NCBI RefSeq assembly: GCF_020497125.1 | Contig: NC_059082.1 | Span: 61,024,948-61,088,947, forward strand | Direction: 5' to 3' | DNA: 64,000 nucleotides | DNA from: Mauremys mutica | Lineage: Eukaryota; Chordata; Testudines; Geoemydidae | Shown: positions 32,772 to 43,876 of the stretch, one piece after another | Layout: the number at the start of each line of letters is the position of its first letter | Position numbering within the stretch: the first letter of the stretch is position 1 | Notes under the pieces: model-generated | What the model saw: only the letters and a program-made list of their open reading frames with translations | What the model was told of the DNA's origin: nothing | The model's database searches: none | Position numbers and translations under genes: made by a program

Positions 32772-33068
32772 CAAGAACTTGTTAGATAATCTGTGCCCTG
32801 CTCCATTATTTCCCCAATAGATGTCTGGGTAGTTGAGGTCCCCCATCACCACCAAGTCCTATGTTTTGGACGATTTCTTTCTTTTTTTTTTTTTTTTTAA
32901 AAGCCTCATCCGCCTCTTCTTCCTGGGAGGTGATCTATATTAGACACCTATCATGATCTGACCCTTGGTTTTTTACCCCCTTTTATTCTTACCCAGAGAC
33001 TTGCAGCAGGTCTGCCTCCCATTTCTCTCTCAACCTCAGTGCAAGGCTATACATCTTTGATATACAAG

Positions 33069-33782
33069 CATGGGCAGCAGGTGAATGCTCGCTTTGAGGA
33101 GGCTAGCTTGCCAGCCATGCCTCTTCTGCCTAAGATCCCCCCCCCTCCCCCGCATGCTGGAGCCCTGAATCCCCTCCTGTAACAGAAGCCCTGAGGGAGG
33201 GGCACCCCGTGCCAGAGGAGCCCCAGCCACACCGGGCCAAGCTGCCAGCCCCACCGATTTACTGCCCTCCCCACCCCTGAGGGCCCCCGAGCCGAGTCGC
33301 CATGCTCCCCTGCTAGCGCTGGGCTGAGTTACTGGCCCTCCTGAGCACCAGGCCGGCTCCAGATGCCAGCCCCCCCTCCACCCAGCTGAGTCACCGGCCT
33401 CCCTCATCAGTGCTGGGCCAAGCTGCTGCCCCCCCTCCCCCCCAGTACCAGGACAGCCCCAGTGCCAGGCTGAGCCGCCGGACCCTCCCGCCCCCCCCGG
33501 TCGGCCACTGACCCCCAGCACCCAGCTGAGCCTCCTCGCTCCCCCCTACCCTGGCTCTCTGCATCCCTCCTCAATCCCCCTGTCCCTGAGGAGGAGGGAT
33601 GCAGCGAGCAGTGGGGACCTCCAGGTGGGGTGTGGAGTGGAGGAGACATGGCAGGCAGGCAGCAGCTGCTGGTGGGGGGCCTCAGGGAAGGGGTGGGGCC
33701 ACTGCAGCCCAGGTGTCCGACTGTGGGTTGGTGGCAGCGCCAGAGAAGGCTAAGCCCTGGCCTATTATACCCGCCACCCCTG
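33069..33782. mobile_element. GC-rich non-autonomous hAT element
   Basis: The ends CATGGGCAGCAGG and CCGCCACCCCTG form an imperfect terminal inverted repeat. They are flanked on both sides by the exact 8-bp duplication TATACAAG (33061-33068 and 33783-33790), the hAT signature. The interior is C-rich and low-complexity and encodes nothing. The open frames there are compositional. Confidence 0.75.
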
Positions 33783-33790
33783 TATACAAG

Positions 33791-35230
33791 GTAACATCTA
33801 TGCTGAAGACTTTGTAAGATCTGAGCCTAAAAGAATCTACGGCGCTCAAAGGGGCAGCCTAAACATGGTCCCTCAGTTGCTGTTGCTGAAACCTCTTTCT
33901 TCAGTTTCTCCATCCAGATGTATATTCAGATTTGGCTAATACGGGGAACAGACATTAATCCTAAAGTCTAATACAATGGTGTGCAAGGATGTAAAAGCAT
34001 AGACATGAACTGCAAAACCTTGGTGGAGGCTTTTGCCTTTCCTTCACAACAATGGAAACCCATAGACTGCTATAGAAAATGGTTTTAAAGTTCTCACACA
34101 CAGAAACAAGTAGGGGATTGAGAGGTGACCCCGTTGCTCAGACCCCTCTGTAGCCAGAGATATTTGTGATCTCCATGGGTTGTACCATTAACTTTTATGC
34201 CTGAGAACCAAGGAGTTTCCATACTGCAACAGACTGGTCATCCATCTATCCCAGTATCCCATCTCTGATGTGGCAGAGGCTTCAGATGAAGAAGGAAGTT
34301 GTGGGACTCCTTAGGAGACAATTATATAAAAACCTGCCCTTGGGGAAGTTTCTTACTAACCCCATTAGATAGTAATTGGCTTATGCTCTGTAACCTATGG
34401 GTGTATAACCCTTGTAGAAATAAATAAATATGTTATAACTGGACACAGTCTCATTATTTAGAGAAAGATCTAATATTTGTATTAATCCTGTTAAACTCTT
34501 GGTCACCATGAGATCGTACAGGGATGAGTTCCATAGGACAATTATGCATTATGTAAAACAAACAAAAAACATTTAGCCCCTTTGCTTGTATTAGTTGTAA
34601 ATTTGGTTCCTTTCATTTTCATTGAATGTCCCTTCCTTTTTTTGTTGTATTATGAGGGAAAAGGGGGCACCTCATTTACCTATTTTATGCAACTCCTATT
34701 ATGTGTCCACTCTAAACAGTCCAAATCCTTTCAGTTTCTAGGGCTTTTTGTGTATCTAAACATTTTGGTCATTTGTCTCTGAAAGAAGGTGACCAGAAAT
34801 GAACACACTATTCTGGGCAGGGTGCACTTGACATATATAATCAATAGGTCCATGTGAGGCCTGCTACTGATAACCCTGGAAAACACATGATTTAAGAACA
34901 TAGGTTTAAGATTAGGTTTGCTTCAGAGAAGAGATTCCTGGGGTTTGTGGGGAAGATACCACCAGGGTTCAGCTCAGTTCATATTTGAGCTGATTCTGTT
35001 CACACACCCCTACCAATCTGGAATGAGATGTGGTGTGAATTATCCTGCCTGGGGACAAGTGTGATCCATCCTGGAACGATGAGCAGGGCAAGTAGGTCAC
35101 TGTGATGTTGTCATTTCAGCTCCAGCCAAGGAATTGCACCAGCATTTAGAGGCTGCCAAGGTCCTGCCTCGCCCCTATCAATTCCTGAGACTTGGTACAG
35201 GCGGCAAAACAAGCCAGCTTCTCTTCTGCT
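33791..35230. other. Intergenic, old repeat remnants
   Basis: Possible antisense CR1 remnant near 34700-34830 (AGTCCAAATCCTTTCAGTTT and GACCAGAAATGAACACACTA). No gene is seen. An approach to the CpG-rich block begins near 35150. Confidence 0.4.
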
Positions 35231-35243
35231 AATTAACGGAGCT

Positions 35244-36000
35244 GTGCCACTGGCTAGGGGTCCGCGATGCGGCGTTGAGTGCCACCAGCCCCTCCCTGGC
35301 TTCCAGGGGAACGGGGTGTGCTCGGCACCTTGCAGGCACCAGACCGCAGGCGATGCTCAGAGTGGGTGGGGCTTAGCCCTGACCCGGTGTGATCCCTACA
35401 ACCCCACCTGCCCGCCTCCCTCCCCAGCCGGGCTCGCGCTCGCCCCTGCCCGCACTGCGCTGTCCGCCTCCCCTCCGGCCTGGCAGCCCCGCCCCTCTGG
35501 GGGCGGGTGCCCCGGCTGTGGCCTCTGATTGGCCGGGCCGGTGGCGCGGATTGGCTGTGGCGAGCAGAGCCGGGCCGCGGCGAGAGCGAGCAGCGGGGGC
35601 CTGCGGCTCTGTCCGCTCAGCCTGGAGCGCGAACCGGGTGAGGGAGAGTCCGCCGCCGCCAGCCCGCGGTGAGTGCGGGGGGACCGCTGGTCACAGCCGG
35701 GGCGGGAGGCCCAGGCCCTGGGGGAGGCTGGCTGCCAGCACCCCGTCCCCGTCGGGGCAGCAGGGGGAGGCTGCTGGCCCGGCGCCCCTCAGCCCTGTCC
35801 CGTCCCACTCATACCCCGCGAGCCGCTTCTGGGAGCCCCTCGCCACCTGCCTCCCTGGCCCTGCCCTCCGCACAGCCTCCCCTTCAGCCCGGGGGAGGCT
35901 GCTAGCCCCCCCCCCCCGCCTCCGTCCCTGCCCTCCTTACAGTCCTTAATTCAACCCCCGGGGGGCTGCCAGGCTTATCCCACCGCCCCCTGCCTTCTTC
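35244..36000 (+). promoter_or_regulatory. ABAT: CpG-rich promoter, probably of ABAT
   Basis: The block is the only long CpG-dense, non-repeat stretch in the window. It holds GC boxes near 35490-35515 and two inverted CCAAT boxes (ATTGG at 35528-35532 and 35550-35554), a typical NF-Y pair. A candidate exon and 5' splice site follow. ABAT follows METTL22 on the same strand in human, so I infer this is the ABAT promoter. No ABAT protein sequence is visible to confirm it. The open frames over this block on both strands are composition effects. Confidence 0.55.
35580..35668 (+). other. ABAT: Candidate non-coding first exon (ABAT 5' UTR)
   Basis: After the CCAAT pair a G/C-rich segment ends in CCCGCG, followed by the donor GTGAGTGC at 35669. 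An alternative donor GTGAGG lies at 35638. The start of the exon is a guess. ABAT encodes the mitochondrial 4-aminobutyrate aminotransferase, and its human 5' exon is non-coding as I recall. Confidence 0.45.
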
Positions 36001-38770
36001 AGCCCCCACTTCAACCTGGGGCGGAGCTGGTAGGCTCCCTCTGCCTCCATCCCTGCCTTCCTTACAGCCTTTACTTTAACCCCGGGGGGGGGGGTGGCTG
36101 CTGGCACCTTCTGCTCACCCAGCAGGTGGTGAGGCTGCTGGGCACTCCGGGAGCTGCTGCAGGGCGCTGGCGGTGGTCTGTGCCCCCTCCCCTTCTTACT
36201 TGGTGGCCCCTTACCCAGTGTGTGTGTGATTCAGAGGAGGGAGTAGCGGTGTGGTGTTGATGCCCCTGCTGTTCTCTTGTGGGCAGCTGTGGCACAGTTA
36301 CATGCCTGGTGAGCTTTGCCAATTCTTGCCAAGGGCTCATACTTTGCAGCAAACATGTGTGAAGCAAAGACCCATCCATTTCTTGAGGAAGACTGGTTAC
36401 TTAGTTGCCTACTTTTCTCCAGTACTGGAGGAGACCACAGTGGTGTGGGGGGCAGAGTCCCAGGAATAGATCCAGGAGCAACACCACATATGCACAAGGG
36501 TCCAGCAAGAACAGACAAGGTCTCCCACAATATACCGCAAACCAATTCCTAGAGCAGATCCACTTGATGAGGTGCTAGGAAGCCTGGGATATGCCCCATA
36601 AATCCTAGCACCAAACATCTATAATTGCAGTGCCAATGTGAATCGTGGGTATGTGGATACTTTTGCCCATTGCCTGAAATGATACTCAGGGGGTAGGAAA
36701 AAAGTAAAAACAATGTTTTTGTTGGACATATGGTATTTGTGCTAAAATAAGAGTTCTGTGTTTTTTCCAAAGCCTGCAAAATGGCTCAAAGTCAAAATAT
36801 TGTCATAAATTCTTTCTTTGTAGCTTTTAACCTCTTTTCCGATTTATGGGAGCTGGAATCTGTATCTTGCCTCAGTGCTAGTTCCTGACCCCATCCCCTT
36901 AGGAAAAGTAGGATCCTGCTCCTCAGGTCTCCCTCAGTCCCCCATCCTTAGGGGAGGGAGGTACTTCTTAGAAACCTAGCAAAGGAAACAGAACACCTAG
37001 GAGGTGGTTAATCATTTGTGTGCCTGTTGCTGTACAGTACATTGGGTTAGTGCCCTGTGAAGATGTGCTTGCTGGTGCAAATGGACCTTAGAAGGCAAGG
37101 CAGTGGGTATATTCTGTGCTAAAACCATTGCATTTGTTAGCTTTGGACTTTAGAAGGCATGGCCTTAGGCACATTCTGTGCTAAAACCATTGCATTTGTT
37201 AGCTTTGTGAGAAAAGACCTTGTGCACTTAGATGGTGAGCAAACTTACTCCCATGAATTTTTTTTAAAATGTTGTTTTAAGATTTTAGTAAACGTGTGTA
37301 TAAACTTGCTACCTGTGACCAAGAGAACAAAGAAATACAGGCTATTGCAATGTTGTTAGTTTCTCATCCTATTCCATAAAATTACATATTGCAGCACCTT
37401 AGAATAAATGATCACATGATTCCTTGAACTGTGACACATGGACATGCAGTGGTAAATTTCTCTGTCCCTATTGTGTGTGGATTTTAGTCTTTCTCTCCAT
37501 AGTACTTGGTAGCTGCCATAGTGACAGGTACTGCAGTGAAAATGTTCCTGTGCAGCTGCTGTTCCAGCTCAGGCTGTTGAATCTGTTCACTCTTCTACTA
37601 CAGCAGATCAGGAAATTTTTCACTAACTGCCTTAGTGAATGTGAACTGGGGACACGGCTGAAAGCGTTTCATCTGTAGTATCAAGGATGCACATCTGACT
37701 CCTAGTAACTAGGCTGGATTTTATAAAAGACAATGCTACAGTGTGCTAGCTAAAGTGCTGTGTTTACTGGGCCTGCTGCAGAGTTGTTTGTTATTGCACA
37801 AAGAGAAAATAGATGATCAGGTATATGAACTCACAATGTTTCCGTTACTGATACAGAATTTCCCTTAAACCCAAATAGCTTGCCTGCCTTTAGATTGTCT
37901 TGCACAGACCTTTCAAAGGACCCATCACAAATATATGTCTGAGTATTAATACAAAAAGGAAGCATTTGTTCAGATGAGTGGCTGTATTGTACTGCATAAA
38001 GTTTGTGGTTTTGCCTTGGGTCTAAAATGTGTAAATCCATGGAACTGCAGCTCATTTCCTTTTCTGTGGCAAGATTCTGGGCAGTTTAAAGGCAAGAAAG
38101 CTCAAGATTTCATGTATTGGTGAGATATACTGATTAAAGCTTTCTGTCTCCATTAAAAAAAGACATGTAGTTAATTTACCCAAAAACATAAATAAATCCT
38201 GACGTCTTCAAGCTTTCTTAATCCATGAGCCACAAAGTTGGCTATGTTTATTCTGAGCTTTATACCGTGATCCAGTGAGGAAGAGTAGTGGTGTGTCTCC
38301 TTGTCTGGGCAATAGGACATGGAATAATTACTATAAAAGCTGTATAGCTATAATTATTGTTGCAAGACATATGTTTATAACCCTGTTATCTGTGTTTTTG
38401 CTTACTTGTATCTTTTAAAAAAAAAACCTTCCATGTTGGTTCTCAGCCAAAAGGTCAATTTCTTTTTGCAAGTTTAAGTGGAAAATATGTTTAGCTCTTT
38501 TGAACTGTGAGGATGAAGTGTCTTTTCCCCCCCCAGTGTAAAAAAAAAATTGCCACGCTTGTTTGCACAGATTACTCGAAATGGCTGAACTTTGAAATTT
38601 GGCATATGTGTAATACTCATCTTGGAATATTTCCATAATTCAAATCTGGGGAGGGAAATTGATTGGGTAATAGTGAAGAGGCTGAGTAATCACTTTTGAG
38701 CAATACTCACTTGGCATCTGCTAAGATTTATTCTTGGAGCATAATTAAACCCTGCCCAATCCATGAGAGC
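36001..38770 (+). other. Putative first intron of ABAT, first part
   Basis: The GC-rich flank continues to about 36250 and then becomes AT-rich. A 62-bp tandem duplication lies at 37085-37207. No coding exon is recognisable. Confidence 0.4.
37085..37207 (+). repeat. 62-bp tandem duplication
   Basis: Two adjacent copies share TTAGAAGGCA, then ATTCTGTGCTAAAACCATTG and CATTTGTTAGCTTTG. The period is 62 bases, with a few differences in the first half of the unit. Confidence 0.8.
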
Positions 38771-38839
38771 ACCTGCCCTCTTATCCCATGACATCTTTGA
38801 CCTTGTCAAAGGCTTTCTGAAAATCTAAGTACACTATAT
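38770..38839 (-). repeat. Antisense CR1 fragment, left of the hAT element
   Basis: TTGTCAAAGGCTTTCTGAAA followed by ATCTAAGTACACTATAT is complement of the CR1 [10 protein letters not shown] region. It continues at 41315 after the inserted hAT element. Confidence 0.75.
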
Positions 38840-41314
38840 CAGGGTGGATAAAAATTAATGATTTTTAAAAAAAATGGATTTTTGATAGGTTTTTTCCTCA
38901 AAACAATATCTAAAGATAGTTTTAATTAAGATACATTATAGCTCAATTATACTATTCTACTTCTATAGTATGAGACAATCTATTCATGTAATGTTTAAGA
39001 AAAGTTTTGTAAATGAGTTCCAATAGTTCATGGATTTAGGGATCCAATCTTATGGGGTTCCAGGTGCTTCTGTATAGATATTTAGGTTAATCTTTCTATC
39101 TACCCAAAGGGACTCAGTACTCAGTCTAGAAGATACCATCAGAGATGCTTAGTTTTGCAGTTCTCAAACTGTGGATTTGTCTCCAGAGAGAACCTGCTTG
39201 TTAACAGCAAAAAAAATGTTTTAAAATAAATAAGTAATATATAGAGGTGAGAAATAACAGATCTCAACCCCATTGTCTCTCTGCAAATTTGTGTACACAG
39301 AGTCAATCCCTTACTTCTCTCTAAAAGTGCAAAGTTTCAAAAAGTTCAATGAATAGAAGATTGTTGGGGTGGAATAGATCTGGACAAGGAGAAGAAGTCC
39401 GGAGATAAATGTGAGAAGGGAGTGACAGGCAGTAGAAACAAAAGTGAAACTGTTTGAGCAGCATATTCCAGAAGTCTTGAGGTCTTTCTGAGTGTAGCCT
39501 TCATTGATTTGAGATATACCATACCTTTCTCACATTAGAAGAGAGAGCCTGTAACGGCATTAGGCCGTAAAAGAGACCAATGAACTGGTGGAAGTCACTT
39601 AAGTACTTGGATTCTTTTTTTTTAAACACGATTTGGGTGACCTTTATTCTGATTGGTGACCTCAGAGATACATTCCACAGTCAGAGTAATCAGAGCACAG
39701 GTGACAGCTATGGCCCAGCTTCAGAGCTGGGCATGCAGCACTGCTGGGCCAGCTAGGGTTAGGGTCAAGCCACAAGTCAGCCAGGAACAATGGGGCCCCT
39801 GCTGTTGTAACACTGGGGCTAGCTCCAGGTGCAACACACTTCCTAGCTCCTCCACTCCTGGTGAGAGCACAGCACACAGCTGCTCCTGCCCCCCAGGATG
39901 GACCATCAGCTGGCTGACAATGCCCTGTCCCAAGTCCTGGGGTGACAGGGCAGGGTATTGCAGCCCTTTCTTCACCGCCCCAGCTGGGCAGCATTCTGCC
40001 TGCATCCCAACTACTGGTGCCTGGGACATCATGTTACATGTTTCCTTACTAGCACAGGAGAGTTACTCAGACAATACAGACAGCTCCGCAGCACAAGCAG
40101 AGGATTAGAGACAAGACACTTGCTAACAGGTCTTACAGCTGAGCAGCTAGATGGAACCCTGCAAGGGAGATTTTTGGTCCTAAGACTATTGACAGATCAG
40201 CAAGAGCCACTGGCCTGGGTACCTGGAATGCAAGAAGTGGGTTTGCTGCTTCAGACAGAGCCCCAAGCCCCAGGGAGGAGAGATCTGGCTGGCTGCTAGC
40301 AGCCATGGCTTTGGCACTTGGCTTTGATGGAAGGGTGGGATGGGGCAGCCTTGATTGGTCCCAATATCAGTCTAGACAGTCATTTGGTCCGTATGGAAAT
40401 GGAGTTTGGTCCCTACAGAACTAGGGTGTAAGTTTAGGGGAGTTCTGGGTCTTGCACTTGGATTCAGAGATTGTTGAAGTGATAATCTCACTTTTAATAG
40501 CAGTAGCTTCTTCTGCCAGTGTAGAAAGAATATTTTCTTCCTTTGGACTAATTCATTCCAAATTGAGAAATCGTTTGGGACCTGAAAAAGCAGGAGAGCT
40601 TGTTTTTCTTTTCCAGATTGCGAACAAACAGGAAAATGAAGGTGAAGATGACCGAGTTAGCTGCAGAAGCCAATATTTTAAGTTTCTCATGTTGACCTGG
40701 CTGACATAGTCAATTAAATTTTTGTGTTTTTTTTAATATTTCATGTAACTATTTTAGTAAAAAAACAATTTTAACAAAAACAAACCTGACTTTAAAAAAC
40801 TTGTATGTTTAACTAAACTTAAAAATTCACATGCTTGTTTTGTTAAAATATTATATGTTTGCTGTTTGAAAAAAAAAATCCAGAATACATAACGTTGTTT
40901 TATTTAACTAAAACAACAATTTAAATGTCTGTCTGGTGATGTTCTCCTAATAGACCATGGCAAGAAAATCCTCCAAATATTAATGATTAACCTGTTGAAT
41001 TGTAGATAGTTCGCCTCCCAATGACTTCATAAATATCTGCTTCAGTTACCTTTTGGTAAATGAAATAACCAAACAATTTATTCATTTTTTTTATTACAGC
41101 AGTAAAACTAATCTGAAAAGTTTTCAAAATAAATTACTTAAAAATGTATAGTGTGTAATCTTTTAAAAATAAAACTTACATCTATCTCTGAGTTGTGAAG
41201 ATTATGTATTAAGATTAAAACAACCAACAAGAATGCACTTTTATGTAGAAATCCATGCTTAAATTGAGTCTTCCTGACTAGTGATTTAAATAATGATTTA
41301 AATAAAATCCACTG
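38840..41314 (+). mobile_element. hAT DNA transposon remnant, about 2.5 kb
   Basis: The ends CAGGGTGGATAAAAATTAAT and AAATAAAATCCACTG form an imperfect terminal inverted repeat. They are flanked by an 8-bp duplication with one mismatch (CACTATAT 38832-38839 and AACTATAT 41315-41322). The insertion splits a CR1 fragment whose halves join smoothly. The + strand retains the hAT dimerisation domain at 40452-40707. A GC-rich stretch at about 39650-40320 does not look like transposase and may be a later insertion or a rearrangement. Confidence 0.8.
40452..40707 (+). pseudogene. hAT transposase C-terminal dimerisation domain
   Basis: The open frame reads LIAVASSASVERIFSSFG, then IHSKLRNRLGPEKAGELVFL. 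This is the hATC dimerisation motif, with the ASSASVER block near-perfect. No upstream DDE catalytic part or zinc finger is recognisable in the element, so this is a remnant of the transposase. Confidence 0.85.
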
Positions 41315-41380
41315 AACTATATCCACTGGATCCCCCTTGTTGACCCCCTCAAAGAATTCTAATAGATCCTGTTTCTGTTG
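41315..41380 (-). repeat. Antisense CR1 fragment, right of the hAT element
   Basis: CCACTGGATCCCCCTTG followed by TTGACCCCCTCAAAGAATTC, complement of the CR1 region continuing from 38839. Confidence 0.7.
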
Positions 41381-41735
41381 TAAAAGTGTTTAGAGACAGG
41401 GTTCTGTGAACTTGAGGTAATGGCAAGTAGCAGTAGTGGTTGTATTCAAAATGTGGTGATGCATTGGTTGTGGACTTTATTAGGCTGGGAAGAGCCTTGA
41501 ATTATACAGTTAATAACATTCCCAGATGCTTTCTTTTTGGTGGAATAATTGTAGGTGACAAACCTTTTAGTACTATTTTTTTCTTCCCATTCTTAAAGCC
41601 AGAATAACTATTCTTTTTGCATGTCTGTCTGCAGCCACAGGAAGTGAGCAACTGTTCTTGTTCTTTAATTGTAATCAGTACCCTAATTTTTAAATGGCCA
41701 CACATGCAGGTACAATGTCTCCATTTCAACCCAAA

Positions 41736-41815
41736 GGGTGAGATTCTGATCTCAGTAAATAAGAGAGGTAACTATGGACTTACACTTCTGTAATTGAGAT
41801 CAGAATCTGGCCCTC
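41736..41815. mobile_element. Short palindromic MITE
   Basis: GAGATTCTGATCTCAGT pairs with ATTGAGATCAGAATCTGGCC. It is one of the hairpin family and lies just left of a larger hAT element. Confidence 0.6.
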
Positions 41816-41827
41816 AGTCTCTACACT

Positions 41828-42940
41828 CAGGCCCGCCAACGGACGGGGGAGCAAAGGAGTTATTTGCACCGGGGCCCGGCAGCAGATGGGATAGATAAGT
41901 ATATTTTTTTAAATAAAAATTAAGATAAAGAAATCTGGTCTCCTCCTCCTGCTGCTCTGGACAGAGCACCATCTCTCATTGTGACAATAACAGTTTGTCA
42001 GAGTGCTGCTGCACCCTACTGGTCTGGCAGAGCAGCAGCAGCAGCCTGGGAACCATGGAGCTTGTTGCCTCCTCTGACTGCTCAGGAGCCGCTGTGCTTG
42101 CCGTGCTGGCTCTCTGGCTGCAGGGCTGAGGACAGGGAGACTTTAAAGAGGAACAAGCTCCCTCTGCTACCATATTTTCTCCCCCAGGGCTGCAACTCCT
42201 CGCCAAACACAAGCCAGCAAGTTCAGCCACCCAGTTGAGCCGCCCTAAGTTTGCTGAGAGGCAGCCGGGGCTAGCCCTCCCTTCACTGCCACTAGCACTG
42301 GCTGACGAGCCACTATCATGAGCACAGGATGAGGGGCCACCTTCACCGCTCAGCCAGGGAACGAGGTGCAGGTTTTCCCTCTGCCTTTGCCCCGGCCACC
42401 TCCTCAGAGATCTTCCAGGGGATGTGGCACACCATGCCTGCTGTCTCCTCATTGCTCTGGGTGTTGATGTCCCACAACACTAACGGTGCAAGCATTCTAC
42501 TGTATATTTTAACTTTATTTTTCATATTCAGTTACATGTGGTATATCGGTTTTTTCCTTGTCTTTAGATCACACATAAATTATGATTAGGTGTTTAATTA
42601 GCCTACTTGATACTTCAGGTGTTTTCTTACTTTGTGCTCCTTTAAATGTTTCATATCTTAAATACATTATGGAATGAAATGAATTATTTGATTTGAATAT
42701 ATAATTCAGAGCAACAAATTCTACATCTTATATTTAGGCTCACAGTTTGTTTAATACTGGTGCTGTAACTGGAAAAAAAGTTAACTAGATCAAGCAACTC
42801 CACAACTTATGTATAGTGGGTTCTAATATGCTATCAAAATACATAGGATAAAAAGTTGTGTCGTAAACCTCAGCCATCCCTTTCTATGGGGGCCATTGAC
42901 TGTTCTGCATTGGGGCCCGGAATTGCTGTCCGGAGGCCTG
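41828..42940. mobile_element. hAT-like non-autonomous element, 1.1 kb
   Basis: The ends CAGGCCCGCCAACGGAC and GTCCGGAGGCCTG form an imperfect inverted repeat. The flanks TCTACACT (41820-41827) and TCCACAGT (42941-42948) match at 6 of 8 positions, as expected of an old hAT duplication. The subterminal words GGGGCCCGG occur at both ends. No transposase frame is recognised. Confidence 0.6.
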
Positions 42941-43576
42941 TCCACAGTGACATGATGGGACTCAGTCCCCAGACAGAGGTGAAACTGATTATAAACATCC
43001 TGAGGGTTGGGGGGTGTTCATATTTTTATAATTATAATTCTTTTTTAAAATCAGCTTGTGATTAAATATGTGGGGGTTTCAAATGAAAGACAAACAGTGC
43101 TGATGTAAAGAGGTATAGTATAAACAGCTGCAACATTATTTTGCTAGTGTACCTCCATCTGGATGTGCAGCTCTCCTACTTCTCAATCTTAGCTTGCAAT
43201 TCTTGAGTCTTTCTGGAATGCAGCCAGGACTGGTATGTCTAACAGCATCATAAAATATCTAAAATGAGGGAAAATGCTATTCAAGAGATGTCTAGTACTG
43301 ATTATTAGAGGGATCAAATCACTTGCTTTATTTGTGTCTCTTACCTCTTCACATTATAAGAATGTTACTTGTTACTCTGTGTTTGATGTAGGTGAGTTGA
43401 ATTTTGGAGTGGCCATTCCAGCCATTGTTCCAGGGAGGATCTAGCTTTTGTGTAGGCCTCTGCCCCAGACACCATCTACAGAGATTTTCTTTCACTGAGA
43501 TTATTCCCTTCCTCTGAAACGGAGTTTGGGGCCAAGCTGCATCAGTGCAGCGTCCCTGTGTGGCATCTCTCTAAAC

Positions 43577-43868
43577 CAGGGGTCGGCAACCTTTCAGAAG
43601 TGGTGTGCCGAGTCTTCATTCATTCACTCTAATTTAAGGTTTCGTGTGCCAGTAATACATTTTAACATTCTTAGAAAGTCTCTTTCTATAAGTCTATAAT
43701 ATATAACTAAACTATTGTTGTATGTAAAGTAAATAAGGTTTTTAAAATGTTTAAGAAGCCTAATTTAAAATTAAATAAAATGCAGAGCCCCCAGGACCAG
43801 TGGCCAGGACCCAGGCAGTGTGAGTGCCACTGAAAATCAGCTCACGTGCCGCAGGTTGCCTACCCCTG
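43577..43868. mobile_element. hAT MITE, copy 1 (292 bp)
   Basis: Ends CAGGGGTCGGCAACCT and AGGTTGCCTACCCCTG. The 8-bp flanks CTCTAAAC and CTCTAAAG differ at the last base. The interior contains AACTAAACTATTGTTGTATG, as in the copy at 50682. Confidence 0.9.
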
Positions 43869-43876
43869 CTCTAAAG

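Larger units (their letters stand above)
31080..33068 (-). mobile_element. Antisense CR1 LINE fragment, interrupted
   Basis: The + strand carries the complement of CR1 ORF2 (endonuclease/reverse transcriptase part): CTGACTGGTCTATAATTTGT near 31080, AATTTTGTCTCTAACTGTTC near 31820, GAAATCCATTGTCTTTATTC near 32110, then GATGTCTGGGTAGTTGAGGT near 32822. I recognise the order from repeated reptile CR1. It is interrupted by a MITE at about 31300-31525, by the inverted-repeat element at 32329-32771, and by a hAT element from 33069. Confidence 0.75.

Noticed and set aside
32269..32789. Two identical small proteins on opposite strands
   Set aside because: They are the same translation of the two arms of the perfect inverted repeat.
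35389..36260. Open frames of up to 195 codons in the CpG-rich block
   Set aside because: Proline, glycine and alanine-rich translations in several frames of a GC-rich promoter; no conserved domain.
40452..40707. Domesticated hAT-derived gene
   Set aside because: Only the dimerisation domain remains, inside an element that still has its ends and duplication; no start, promoter or further exons are visible.
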